From Alistipes sp. (GTDB taxonomy: Bacteria; Bacteroidota; Bacteroidia; Bacteroidales; Rikenellaceae): a DNA stretch of 15,892 nucleotides. This document shows, piece after piece, positions 1 through 6,436 of this stretch (position 1 is the stretch's first letter; every line of letters starts with the position of its first letter). Position numbers and translations under genes: made by a program. The notes below the pieces were generated by a model. That model did not search any database, was not told where the DNA came from, and saw only the letters and a program-made list of their open reading frames with translations. The stretch covers positions 1 through 15,892 of the forward strand of contig JAFOZN010000011.1 of NCBI GenBank assembly GCA_017391185.1. The letters are read 5' to 3'.

Positions 1-784
1 TATGCGAATCAACCGCCTGAGAAAGACGAATATAAGAATAAGCATTGAAACGGCGGCGCAGTTTCTCTCCCTGATAGCGTTGATAGCTATGAACTCTACG
101 CTCGAAACTTGCCTCATCTGGATCTGCATCCTCCTGCGTCTTATCGTAAGCCATACCGCCACGATAGCTCAGCAGAGCAATACTTCTTGCAATAGCCAAG
201 CCATCCAACCCCGCCTCAGCATTACGTTCTCCGAAGGTAGGATCGCTCTGGATAGCCATACGCTGCGACTCATTAAATGCCGAAGCCCATGGTTTGGTGC
301 GAGGTGTAGTCGCAATAAAAGCAGCTCGCTCAGCAAAGTCGGGTTGCATCACGCTCCACTCCAAGCATTGGAATCCTCCGATAGAACTACCGATCAATAG
401 CTTCACGCGTTTAATTCCAAGATACTCTGCCAGAAGTTGATGCGCACGCACCATATCCCTCACCGTAATACGAGGGAAATCGCCATACCAAGGTTCTCCC
501 GTCTTAGGATTCTCACTCAGAGGACCCGTAGTACCATAGTGAGAGCCCAAGAAATTGGCGCACACCGTAAAGTATCTATCGGGATCAAGGAAACATCCCT
601 CCTCGACTGTATGAGGCCACCAATCGGCCACATCAGAATTGGCAGTCAAAGCATGGCATACCCAGATGACATTGCTCGAATCCTCGTTACGCACGCCATA
701 GGTATCATAAGCGATGGTGAGCGATGGCAACTTTACACCGCTCTCCAACTCAAACTCTTTATCGTATTTATAAAATTGTGCCAT
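1..784 (-). CDS. metX: Homoserine O-acetyltransferase (partial, C-terminus beyond left edge)
   Basis: Transfers acetyl from acetyl-CoA to L-homoserine in the cytoplasm, the activating step of methionine synthesis. The minus frame is open from ATG at 784-782 to the left edge, 261 codons of a family usually about 350-380 residues. It starts MAQFYKYDKEFELESG and has the alpha/beta-hydrolase layout of MetX: HALTANSD at 44-51, then the nucleophile elbow GSSIGGFQCLEW at 132-143 with Ser134 as predicted nucleophile. The Asp and His of the triad lie outside the window. The start overlaps the metY stop (TAATG, one shared base), so the two are probably co-transcribed and translationally coupled. Shadow frames on the plus strand over this stretch do not resemble proteins. 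The closely related homoserine O-succinyltransferase activity cannot be excluded from sequence, but adjacency to an O-acetylhomoserine sulfhydrylase favours acetylation. Confidence 0.93.
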   Translation of the reverse strand, partial: MAQFYKYDKEFELESGVKLPSLTIAYDTYGVRNEDSSNVIWVCHALTANSDVADWWPHTVEEGCFLDPDRYFTVCANFLGSHYGTTGPLSENPKTGEPWYGDFPRITVRDMVRAHQLLAEYLGIKRVKLLIGSSIGGFQCLEWSVMQPDFAERAAFIATTPRTKPWASAFNESQRMAIQSDPTFGERNAEAGLDGLAIARSIALLSYRGGMAYDKTQEDADPDEASFERRVHSYQRYQGEKLRRRFNAYSYIRLSQAVDSH

Positions 785-2067
785 TATTTAGCCTTAGCAA
801 ATGCCTGCTCGAAATCCTCAATTATATCCTCTACATTCTCCAAACCAAGCGATATACGCAAAAGTGTAGGAGTAACACCCGCAGCCTTCAAATCAGCCTC
901 ACTAAGCTGCTTATGGGTAGTCGAAGCTGGGTGTGTAACTACTGTAATAGAATCACCAATCATGGTCATATTAGCAGCCAATTTGAGCGACTCGACAAAC
1001 TTAACAGTACTCTCCAACGAGCCTTTTAACTCAATGGCAAAGACTGCCGAAGAGCCGTATTTATAATACTTCTGAGCATTCTCATAGCCTGCATGATCCT
1101 CATAACCCACGAAACTCACTCTCTCCACCTGCTCATGGTTACGGCAGAACTCTGCCAAACGCCAAGTAGATTCCACTTGATGCTTAACCCTTAGAGACAA
1201 TGTCTCCAAACCAATCATCATCAAATATGAATCAAAAGGTGATGGGCAACAACCGAAATCACGCAATCCATCGACTCTACACTTCACAATAAATGCAGCC
1301 GCGCCGAAGGTCTCATAGAGATTCAAGCCATGATAACCCTCCGATGGCCCGTCAATCTGAGGGAACTTACCATTCGACCAGTCAAAATTACCACCATCAA
1401 CGATGATTCCACCCATAGCCGTACCATGACCGTTAATCCACTTGGTAGCCGAATCCACCACGATATTTGCACCCCAATCAAATGGATTACAGAGGTATCC
1501 CGCTGCACCAAATGTATTATCCACCACGAATGGCACAGCCTTCTCCTTAGCCAAATCTCCCAAAGCCTTCAAATCTGGCACATCGCAAGTAGGATTACCC
1601 ATACTCTCGACATAGATTAGCTTGGTATTCTCATCCACCAAAGTCTCAAAATCCTCTCTATCGAGGCTCTTGGCAATACGGCACTCAATACCCAGATTGC
1701 GTAACGAGATACGGAACTGATTGTATGTTCCGCCATACAAAAATGGCGAAGCCACGATGTTATCTCCACGCTTGGCAAGAGCTGTAACGGTAATCAAAAT
1801 CGAAGCCATACCTGAACTTACAGCCAAAGCTCCCACAGCACCATACAACGAGGCTATACGCTCCTCATAAGACGCAGTAGTAGGATTGTGTAGACGAGTA
1901 TATATATTTCCTGGCTCGCTCAACTCAAAAAGGTTGGCAGCATACTCACAACTCTTGAAATGATAGGCTGCGGTAGGGTAGATAGCTACTCCTCGTGAGC
2001 CTGTATTATCCACATGATAACCGCCATGAATCTGACGAGTCTCAAAACGTAATTTCTTATCTGACAT
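784..2067 (-). CDS. metY: O-acetylhomoserine aminocarboxypropyltransferase (sulfhydrylase), PLP-dependent
   Basis: Converts O-acetylhomoserine plus sulfide to homocysteine and acetate; a member of the Cys/Met-metabolism PLP enzyme family. Seen: the N-terminal ETRQIHGG block, SEPGNIYTRLHNPT (substrate/PLP loop), SSGMASI, ESMGNPTCDVPDL, VVDNTFGA, and the PLP-lysine motif SATKWINGHG with Lys209 (numbered from the chosen start). The C-terminal half carries LRISLGLENVEDIIED, also typical. Length is 427 residues, as usual for MetY. The frame opens earlier with TTG at 2088 and ATG at 2085. I chose ATG at 2067 because it gives the family-like start MSDKKLRFETRQ, but ATG 2085 is a real alternative. 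It is the first gene of the metYX operon. Its leader contains a Met-rich small ORF and exclusive hairpins, so it is probably regulated by attenuation. Confidence 0.95.
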   Translation of the reverse strand: MSDKKLRFETRQIHGGYHVDNTGSRGVAIYPTAAYHFKSCEYAANLFELSEPGNIYTRLHNPTTASYEERIASLYGAVGALAVSSGMASILITVTALAKRGDNIVASPFLYGGTYNQFRISLRNLGIECRIAKSLDREDFETLVDENTKLIYVESMGNPTCDVPDLKALGDLAKEKAVPFVVDNTFGAAGYLCNPFDWGANIVVDSATKWINGHGTAMGGIIVDGGNFDWSNGKFPQIDGPSEGYHGLNLYETFGAAAFIVKCRVDGLRDFGCCPSPFDSYLMMIGLETLSLRVKHQVESTWRLAEFCRNHEQVERVSFVGYEDHAGYENAQKYYKYGSSAVFAIELKGSLESTVKFVESLKLAANMTMIGDSITVVTHPASTTHKQLSEADLKAAGVTPTLLRISLGLENVEDIIEDFEQAFAKAK

Positions 2068-2083
2068 ATAAGTGATATTATCC

Positions 2084-2141
2084 ATCAACCCACAATTTTG
2101 GGGTTAATGCCACGTTAAACAAAATAAAATGATTGGTTGAT
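2084..2141 (-). promoter_or_regulatory. Possible metY start-region sequestering helix
   Basis: In the minus-strand RNA, ATCAACC (2141-2135) is a perfect 7-bp complement of GGTTGAT (2090-2084), which includes the first two bases of the candidate ATG at 2085. A competing 5-bp helix pairs AACCC (2105-2101) with GGGTT (2091-2087); the two cannot form together. Either would cover the ribosome-binding area whether metY starts at 2085 or 2067. Seen: the complementarities. Inferred: that they control translation initiation. There is no U-tract, so this is not a terminator. Confidence 0.35.
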
Positions 2142-2176
2142 TTGTGTCTTGGACACTCGATAGTGCATAACCACCG

Positions 2177-2204
2177 AAAAGAAGAGACGTGCCTAACGGC
2201 ACAT
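2177..2204 (-). terminator. Putative intrinsic terminator overlapping the leader-peptide stop codon
   Basis: RNA hairpin with stem GTGCC/GGCAC (2202-2198 with 2193-2189) and loop GTTA, extendable by one G-U and one A-U pair to 2204/2187. It is followed by the U-rich run TCTCTTCTTTT (2187-2177). The stop codon TAG of the leader ORF is in the loop and 3' arm. A ribosome paused at Met codons 22 or 24 would sit on the 5' arm and block the hairpin, while release at the stop would free it. The U-tract is interrupted by C, so termination may be partial. Confidence 0.5.
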
Positions 2205-2273
2205 TCGCATCTTAGACATCTCCATAGAGATAATGATCGACATCTGTGATATTTTATTAAGCAACATAGTCAT
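2193..2273 (-). CDS. Methionine-rich leader peptide of the metYX operon (26 aa)
   Basis: ATG at 2273-2271 opens a 26-codon frame ending in TAG at 2195-2193. Seven codons are Met: residues 1, 3, 11, 17, 19, 22 and 24; the last ten residues read MEMSKMRMCR. At ordinary Met frequencies fewer than one would be expected. The frame starts about 20 nt downstream of the expected transcription start from the TATATTTG box at 2307-2300, and 125 nt separate its stop from the metY start. The stop codon lies within a hairpin followed by a U-rich run. It has no Shine-Dalgarno sequence, which is usual in this phylum. By analogy with classical amino-acid leader peptides, ribosomes would slow at the Met codons when charged Met-tRNA is scarce and so alter downstream RNA folding. 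I recognise no homologue by name. The reading is inference, but the composition, position and operon content agree. Confidence 0.7.
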   Translation of the reverse strand: MTMLLNKISQMSIIISMEMSKMRMCR

Positions 2274-2299
2274 TATGCACACATATACTATTAGTAGTA

Positions 2300-2307
2300 C
2301 AAATATA
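2300..2307 (-). promoter_or_regulatory. metYX promoter -7 box (TATATTTG)
   Basis: Minus strand TATATTTG exactly matches the Bacteroidetes sigma-70-type -7 consensus TAnnTTTG. It would start transcription near 2296-2293, about 20 nt before the leader ORF. I see no good TTTG -33 element at 19-21 nt spacing. Confidence 0.6.
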
Positions 2308-2381
2308 GCACTATTTTTTGAGTTTCTGCTTTAAGCCGCAAAAAAAATAACGCTACGAATGGATATTTCTCCAAAAAATCG

Positions 2382-2389
2382 TAATTTTG
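2382..2389 (+). promoter_or_regulatory. Promoter -7 box (TAATTTTG) of the metallo-hydrolase lipoprotein gene
   Basis: TAATTTTG matches TAnnTTTG and lies 30 nt before the ATG at 2420, giving a 5' UTR of roughly 25 nt. No clear -33 TTTG is seen. Because the box overlaps the in-frame TTG at 2387, it argues against that TTG as the translation start. It lies about 75 nt from the divergent metYX -7 box. Confidence 0.55.
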
Positions 2390-2419
2390 TCATACAACAA
2401 ACAACCAAACTTTACTACA

Positions 2420-3646
2420 ATGAGAAAACTTTTATTACTTACGTCACTTTTCCTATGTTCTTGCTCAACAGATAAAATCGGAGAGCCATATCGTGGTTGG
2501 AGGGCTGGAGAGATGGATATTCATCACATCTACACAGGTCGCGGAGAGTCCAACTTTTTGATCTTTCCCGATGCTACATCAATGCTCGTTGATGCGGGTG
2601 ATCACGATCCCGCATATGAAGTATTCCCCTACATGACCAAGCCCATGCCCGACAAAACACGCCGAGCGGGAGAGTGGATTGCGAGATATATCATGCGAGT
2701 GAATCCTCATAAAGAGAATGTAGATTACATGATGCTTTCGCACTTCCATGGTGATCACATGGGCAGCATCGCCCACGGAGAATTAACTTCAGGGCGCAAC
2801 CCCGACTACAAGCTAACAGGATTGGCCCATGTGGGCGAGTGGATACGTTTCGGCATGGCATACGACAGAGGTTATCCCGACTACAATTATCCGACTAAAA
2901 TCGGTGGAGCAGAAGTAGATAATTACAGAGCCTTCCTAAAGCATCATGCCACAACATACGGCATGAAACAAGAGAAATTCAAGGTGGGTATGAAAGATCA
3001 GATTTCGCTCAAGCATAACGCCGAAAAATACTCCAATCTATTCTCTATCCGCAACTTAGCTGCAAACGGAGAGGTATGGACAGGCGAAGGCGACAAGAGC
3101 ATTCGTTACTATGACCTTAACGAAAAGAACATTCAGGGCGGACAAAACGAAAACACCAAAAGCATGGCTATCCGCATTGATTATGGACCATTCAGCTACT
3201 ACACGGGAGGCGACCTTACGTGGGGCGTCAGCGATGCCGAGGGCAAGCAAATAAATCTTGAAGCTCAGACTGGTAAAGTATGTGGTGAGGTGGATGTCTG
3301 CAAATCCAACCATCACGCATACAAAGACGCTATGCACGAGGAGTTTTTGGAGGCTGTAAAAGCCAATCACTACATCAACTGCACATGGGATCTTCAGCAT
3401 ACTCAGCCTGCAATAATGCAACGTATGCTCAGCAAAAGCGACTGCACAATTTTCCATCAATATCTATGGCCTGAGCAGATGGCAAAACACCAAGGTGAGG
3501 AGTGGACAAAGGATGTAATTGAGCAAGGACATATCATTGTCAAGGCCTATGATAAGGGTAAAAAGTATAAAATTTACGTAGTCTCAGCCGAAGATGAAGA
3601 GATGATTGTAAAGGCTATATACGGGCCATACAACAGCGCTTTATAA
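2420..3646 (+). CDS. Exported lipoprotein with ComEC-like metallo-beta-lactamase-fold hydrolase domain
   Basis: A 408-residue protein. Residues 1-15 (MRKLLLLTSLFLCSC) form a lipoprotein signal with cleavage predicted before Cys15, so it is probably anchored in the periplasm or outer membrane. The MBL fold follows: IYTGRGESNFLIFPDATSML early (ComEC-like), LVDAG at 56-60, the metal-binding HFHGDH at 108-113, GGDLT with Asp265, and a NHHAY block with His298-His299 in the place of the ComEC HHG motif. Metal-dependent hydrolysis is known for the family; the substrate is not predictable. ComEC-related MBL domains can be nucleases, but no ComEC membrane part is present, so this is not a full DNA-uptake protein. 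The start is the ATG at 2420, not the upstream TTG at 2387 that lies in the promoter box and would precede the signal peptide with a polar stretch. It is monocistronic, divergent from metYX, and followed by a terminator. Confidence 0.82.
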   Translation: MRKLLLLTSLFLCSCSTDKIGEPYRGWRAGEMDIHHIYTGRGESNFLIFPDATSMLVDAGDHDPAYEVFPYMTKPMPDKTRRAGEWIARYIMRVNPHKENVDYMMLSHFHGDHMGSIAHGELTSGRNPDYKLTGLAHVGEWIRFGMAYDRGYPDYNYPTKIGGAEVDNYRAFLKHHATTYGMKQEKFKVGMKDQISLKHNAEKYSNLFSIRNLAANGEVWTGEGDKSIRYYDLNEKNIQGGQNENTKSMAIRIDYGPFSYYTGGDLTWGVSDAEGKQINLEAQTGKVCGEVDVCKSNHHAYKDAMHEEFLEAVKANHYINCTWDLQHTQPAIMQRMLSKSDCTIFHQYLWPEQMAKHQGEEWTKDVIEQGHIIVKAYDKGKKYKIYVVSAEDEEMIVKAIYGPYNSAL

Positions 3647-3672
3647 CATATCGAAATTTAGAAAATTTTAAA

Positions 3673-3705
3673 GGTCGGCAATCCAACAATTGCCGACCCT
3701 TTTTT
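3673..3705 (+). terminator. Intrinsic terminator, possibly bidirectional
   Basis: A perfect 10-bp stem, GGTCGGCAAT with ATTGCCGACC (3673-3682 and 3689-3698), loop CCAACA, is followed by a C and six T. It lies 26 nt after the metallo-hydrolase stop. On the minus strand the hairpin is followed by TTTAAAATTTTC, so it may also end feoAB transcription, which converges on it. Confidence 0.9.
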
Positions 3706-3763
3706 ATATAAAGTTTTAGTTAATATAAACACTATTAAATACCTATATATCAATCGATAATAA

Positions 3764-6133
3764 TTATAACCCAATCAGCATGGACAATCTATAAACCATC
3801 CATGCAATTACCCACGCCAAAGCGGTATTGTAAACGACCGAGAATAACGCCCATCGCCATCCTCCAGCCTCTTGAGAAATAGCCACAATAGTCGCAATAC
3901 AAGGGAAATACAGAAGCACAAATATCATCATCGCCAATGCGGCAGCAGGGGTATAACCCCCATTAGATTTCAGCCTTGCAGAGAGCGATGCGGTATTCTC
4001 ATCAGCATCCTCCACTGAGTATAAAACACCGAGCGTAGAGACCACTATCTCCTTAGCTGCAACACCCGAAACCAAAGCTACACTCGCACGCCAATCCATG
4101 CCCAAAGGCTCCATCACAGGTTCACACACCTTACCGATACGGCCAAGATATGAGTATTCACTCTGAGCCTGGTTAGCCATTGAGTTATCTGCAAAATTAG
4201 CCTCATGGCGAGGATAGTAACTCAAGAACCATATCACTACAGCTGAGACCAAGATCAAACCACCTATCTTTTTAAGATACTGCTCGCTGCGCTCCCAAAC
4301 ATGGCGCAGGGTAGCGTTCAGAGTAGGAATGCGATATGGAGGAAGCTCCATCACAAATGGAGTCTCATCAGCACCAAACATAAACTTACGCAACAATCGG
4401 GCTGTAAGTATAGCAATCACACATCCAAAGATATAGACGCCAAACAACACTAATCCCGCATGCTCAGGGAAGAATGCTCCCGCCAACAACACAAACACAG
4501 GCAATCGAGCACTGCACGACATAAAAGGATTAATCAGAATGGTTATCAGACGACTGCTTCGACTCTCGATAGTACGAGTAGCCATAATAGCTGGTACATT
4601 ACAACCAAAACCCATCACAAGCGGAATAAACGATTTACCATGCAGGCCCGCCAAGTGCATGAGTTTATCCATGATAAATGCCGCACGAGCCATATATCCC
4701 GAATCTTCCATCAGCGAGATAAAGAGATATAGAATCACGATATTAGGCAAAAAGACTGCAACAGATCCCACACCACCGATAATTCCATCGACCAACAAAT
4801 CTTTCAACGGTCCATCTGCCATCAGATTTCCAACAACATCGCCAAGCCATGCAAAGCCAGCCTCGATCCACTCCTGAGGGTATGCGCCCAGAGTAAAGGT
4901 ACTCCAGAACATAACAAACATTAGGATCAAAAACAGAGGAAATCCCACATAACGATTAGTCACTATACGATCGATGATAGAGGTGCTGAGATTGGCATCT
5001 TTCTCACTCTTGACAAGAGTCTCAGCCAAAGCACCTTCGATAAATCCATATTTCTCGTTAGTGATAGCACTCTCCACATCCTCATCCAGAGCCGCCTTGA
5101 TACGAGCTGCACCTCTGCGAGCCTGTTGCTGCCACTCAGAGAAATGTGGCGCATCACACAACAACTCCTCCACGCTCTTATCACCCTCCAACATCTTAAT
5201 TGAGCAATATCTCGGCGGGAAGCATTTTGGCAACTCATCCAGATGATTTTTCATCAGACGAGCCAAAGCCGAAACCTCTGACTCGATCGAAGATGAATAC
5301 TGAATGTGAATATGTCGAACCTTAGGATTCTCGCCCGAAAATGTTAGAATAATCTCATCCAGCAACTCTTCCAAACCCTTGCGAGTCTTGGCTACGACTG
5401 GCACCATCGGTACTCCAATCATACCACCGAGCTTCTCATAATCAAGATCATCACCTGCACCCTCCAACTCATCATACATATTCAGAGCCACCACCATCTT
5501 GGGGTTTAGGTCGATGAGTTCGGTAGTAAGATAGAGATTGCGCTCCAGATTGGATGCCACCACAGCATTAACCACCACATCGGGCAATTTTTCTATCAAA
5601 TGGCGACGTACATATAACTCTTCGGGAGTATAAGCCGACAGGGCGTAAGTTCCGGGCAGATCTGTGATGTTGATTTTATAGCCTTTATATTCAAACGAGC
5701 CACTTGCAGCATCTACCGTCACGCCACTATAATTTCCTACATGAGCATGACCTCCCGACAGGGCATTAAAGAGCGAAGATTTACCGCTGTTAGGGTTGCC
5801 GACCAAAGCGACATTTATCTCTCGTATTTTCTCGTTATAGGCTCGATTGAGCTCTGCCTCCACATCGGCATCCACCACACCATCAGCACGATGAGTCTCA
5901 GCCACCTCATACGGGGTAAGTATCTCAATCATCGAAGCTTCGCTACGGCGCAAAGAGACCTCATAACCCATAACTCGATACTTAATCGGATCCTTTAGCG
6001 GAGCATTCAAAACAGCCTCGACCTTCTGCCCTTGGACAAAACCCATCTCGAGGATTCTACGGCGGAATCCTCCATGTCCAAGCACTTTAATTATCACAGC
6101 CGACTCTCCGGTCTTCAGTTCCGATAAATACAT
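3764..6133 (-). CDS. feoB: Fused FeoA-FeoB ferrous iron transporter
   Basis: Inner-membrane Fe(II) uptake protein, 789 residues. Residues 1-71 are a FeoA (SH3-like) domain, with LSELKTGESAVIIKV and GGFRRRILEMGFVQGQKVE. A linker follows to about 100. The FeoB G domain has G1 GNPNSGKSS (112-120), G2 Thr139, G3 DLPG (158-161), G4 NMYD (218-221) and VVAKT (246-250) at the G5 place. A helical spacer reaches about 385. The membrane part has two Gate-type repeats, with GFGCNVPA at 508-515, MSCSARLPVF at 538-547, and a C-terminal FPCIATIVAISQE block. About eight or more hydrophobic segments run from 395 to 785. The frame opens at TTG 6154, but that codon lies in the -7 box, so ATG 6133 is the start, with a very short 5' UTR. 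FeoA-FeoB fusions are known in Bacteroidetes. No convincing Fur-box palindrome is visible upstream. Confidence 0.96.
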   Translation of the reverse strand: MYLSELKTGESAVIIKVLGHGGFRRRILEMGFVQGQKVEAVLNAPLKDPIKYRVMGYEVSLRRSEASMIEILTPYEVAETHRADGVVDADVEAELNRAYNEKIREINVALVGNPNSGKSSLFNALSGGHAHVGNYSGVTVDAASGSFEYKGYKINITDLPGTYALSAYTPEELYVRRHLIEKLPDVVVNAVVASNLERNLYLTTELIDLNPKMVVALNMYDELEGAGDDLDYEKLGGMIGVPMVPVVAKTRKGLEELLDEIILTFSGENPKVRHIHIQYSSSIESEVSALARLMKNHLDELPKCFPPRYCSIKMLEGDKSVEELLCDAPHFSEWQQQARRGAARIKAALDEDVESAITNEKYGFIEGALAETLVKSEKDANLSTSIIDRIVTNRYVGFPLFLILMFVMFWSTFTLGAYPQEWIEAGFAWLGDVVGNLMADGPLKDLLVDGIIGGVGSVAVFLPNIVILYLFISLMEDSGYMARAAFIMDKLMHLAGLHGKSFIPLVMGFGCNVPAIMATRTIESRSSRLITILINPFMSCSARLPVFVLLAGAFFPEHAGLVLFGVYIFGCVIAILTARLLRKFMFGADETPFVMELPPYRIPTLNATLRHVWERSEQYLKKIGGLILVSAVVIWFLSYYPRHEANFADNSMANQAQSEYSYLGRIGKVCEPVMEPLGMDWRASVALVSGVAAKEIVVSTLGVLYSVEDADENTASLSARLKSNGGYTPAAALAMMIFVLLYFPCIATIVAISQEAGGWRWALFSVVYNTALAWVIAWMVYRLSMLIGL

Positions 6134-6151
6134 AGAAAGAATATTATTTGA

Positions 6152-6184
6152 CAAATATAGTGATTTTTTATAAAATTCATCAAC
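6152..6184 (-). promoter_or_regulatory. feoAB promoter (-33 GTTG, -7 TATATTTG)
   Basis: Minus strand TATATTTG at 6159-6152 is an exact -7 box. GTTG at 6184-6181, separated by 21 nt, fits the -33 TTTG element in three of four bases. Transcription would begin near 6148-6145, 12-15 nt before ATG 6133. The box covers the alternative TTG start and so decides the gene start. Confidence 0.7.
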
Positions 6185-6305
6185 TCCAAGACCACCGAAG
6201 AGCTAAAATCGCACGAAATTAGCACTAAAAACACCTTACACGACTACTAATTTTGCCATATTTCGACTGGTGGATAATTTGTTGAAAATTTTTATACCAT
6301 ATTTC

Positions 6306-6336
6306 TTTCCTTTTATAATAAAAAGTAGTATTTTTG
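6306..6336 (+). promoter_or_regulatory. purE operon promoter (-33 TTTC, -7 TATTTTTG)
   Basis: TATTTTTG at 6329-6336 matches TAnnTTTG, and TTTC at 6306-6309 lies 19 nt upstream, three of four bases matching the -33 consensus. Expected transcription start is about 6340-6343, giving a leader of about 95 nt before purE. This is the best promoter candidate for the whole purE-folD operon. Confidence 0.65.
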
Positions 6337-6382
6337 TCAGTATGAAGAAAATCGAGAAAATATAATTGATTATTAACATAAA

Positions 6383-6419
6383 TAGCCGCCTTCAGCTATG
6401 GCTGTGGCGGCTACGTTTT
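6383..6419 (+). terminator. GC-rich hairpin with short U-run in the purE leader (attenuator candidate)
   Basis: TAGCCGCC (6383-6390) pairs perfectly with GGCGGCTA (6406-6413). An inner CAGC-TATG-GCTG stem (6393-6404) stacks on it across a small TT/T internal loop, and CGTTTT follows. It lies downstream of the purE promoter and 18 nt before the purE ATG, so it cannot terminate an upstream gene on this strand. It may be a regulated or partial terminator, or a stabilising 5' hairpin. The octamer ATTAACAT flanks it on both sides (6372-6379 and 6424-6431). The U-run is only four long, so strong termination is doubtful. Confidence 0.5.
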
Positions 6420-6436
6420 AACCATTAACATTTTAT

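Larger units (their letters stand above)
2144..2280 (-). promoter_or_regulatory. Attenuator-like leader of metYX (mutually exclusive helices)
   Basis: The leader RNA between the promoter and metY contains several perfect pairings. GTGCATAA (2280-2273, ending on the A of the leader-ORF start codon) pairs with TTATGCAC (2170-2163) over 8 bp. CACT-ATCG-AGTG (2165-2154) competes with the 3' arm of that helix. GTGTC-CAA-GACAC (2156-2144) in turn competes with CACTATCGAGTG. Within the ORF, ATCTC-TATG-GAGAT (2231-2218) competes with GAGATG (2222-2217) pairing to CGTCTC (2189-2184). Such a chain of exclusive hairpins around a Met-rich ORF is the architecture of a translation-coupled attenuator. I find no match to the conserved cores of the SAM-I or SAM-II riboswitches. 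The function is inferred. Confidence 0.6.

Noticed and set aside
2..400. 132-residue plus-strand frame at the left edge
   Set aside because: Antisense shadow of metX, including the nucleophile-elbow region.
437..1066. 209-residue open frame on the plus strand
   Set aside because: It lies antisense to metX and metY, which have clear motifs; its translation resembles no protein family and is a shadow.
2089..2300. SAM-I or SAM-II riboswitch upstream of metY
   Set aside because: The leader lacks the SAM-I core (GGCAACC and partner regions) and the compact SAM-II pseudoknot near the start; the Met-rich ORF explains it better. A covariance-model scan would settle it.
6248..6255. Second -7-like box TAATTTTG upstream of purE
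   Set aside because: No -33 element at the right spacing; the 6306-6336 pair is better. It could be a minor promoter.
6342..6365. Seven-codon ORF (MKKIEKI) after the purE promoter
   Set aside because: Its ATG falls at the expected transcription start, leaving no ribosome-binding space, and its composition suggests no regulatory logic for purines.
6398..6421. Seven-codon ORF (MAVAATF) inside the purE leader hairpin
   Set aside because: It is buried in the stem and has no meaningful codon bias; it most likely arises by chance.
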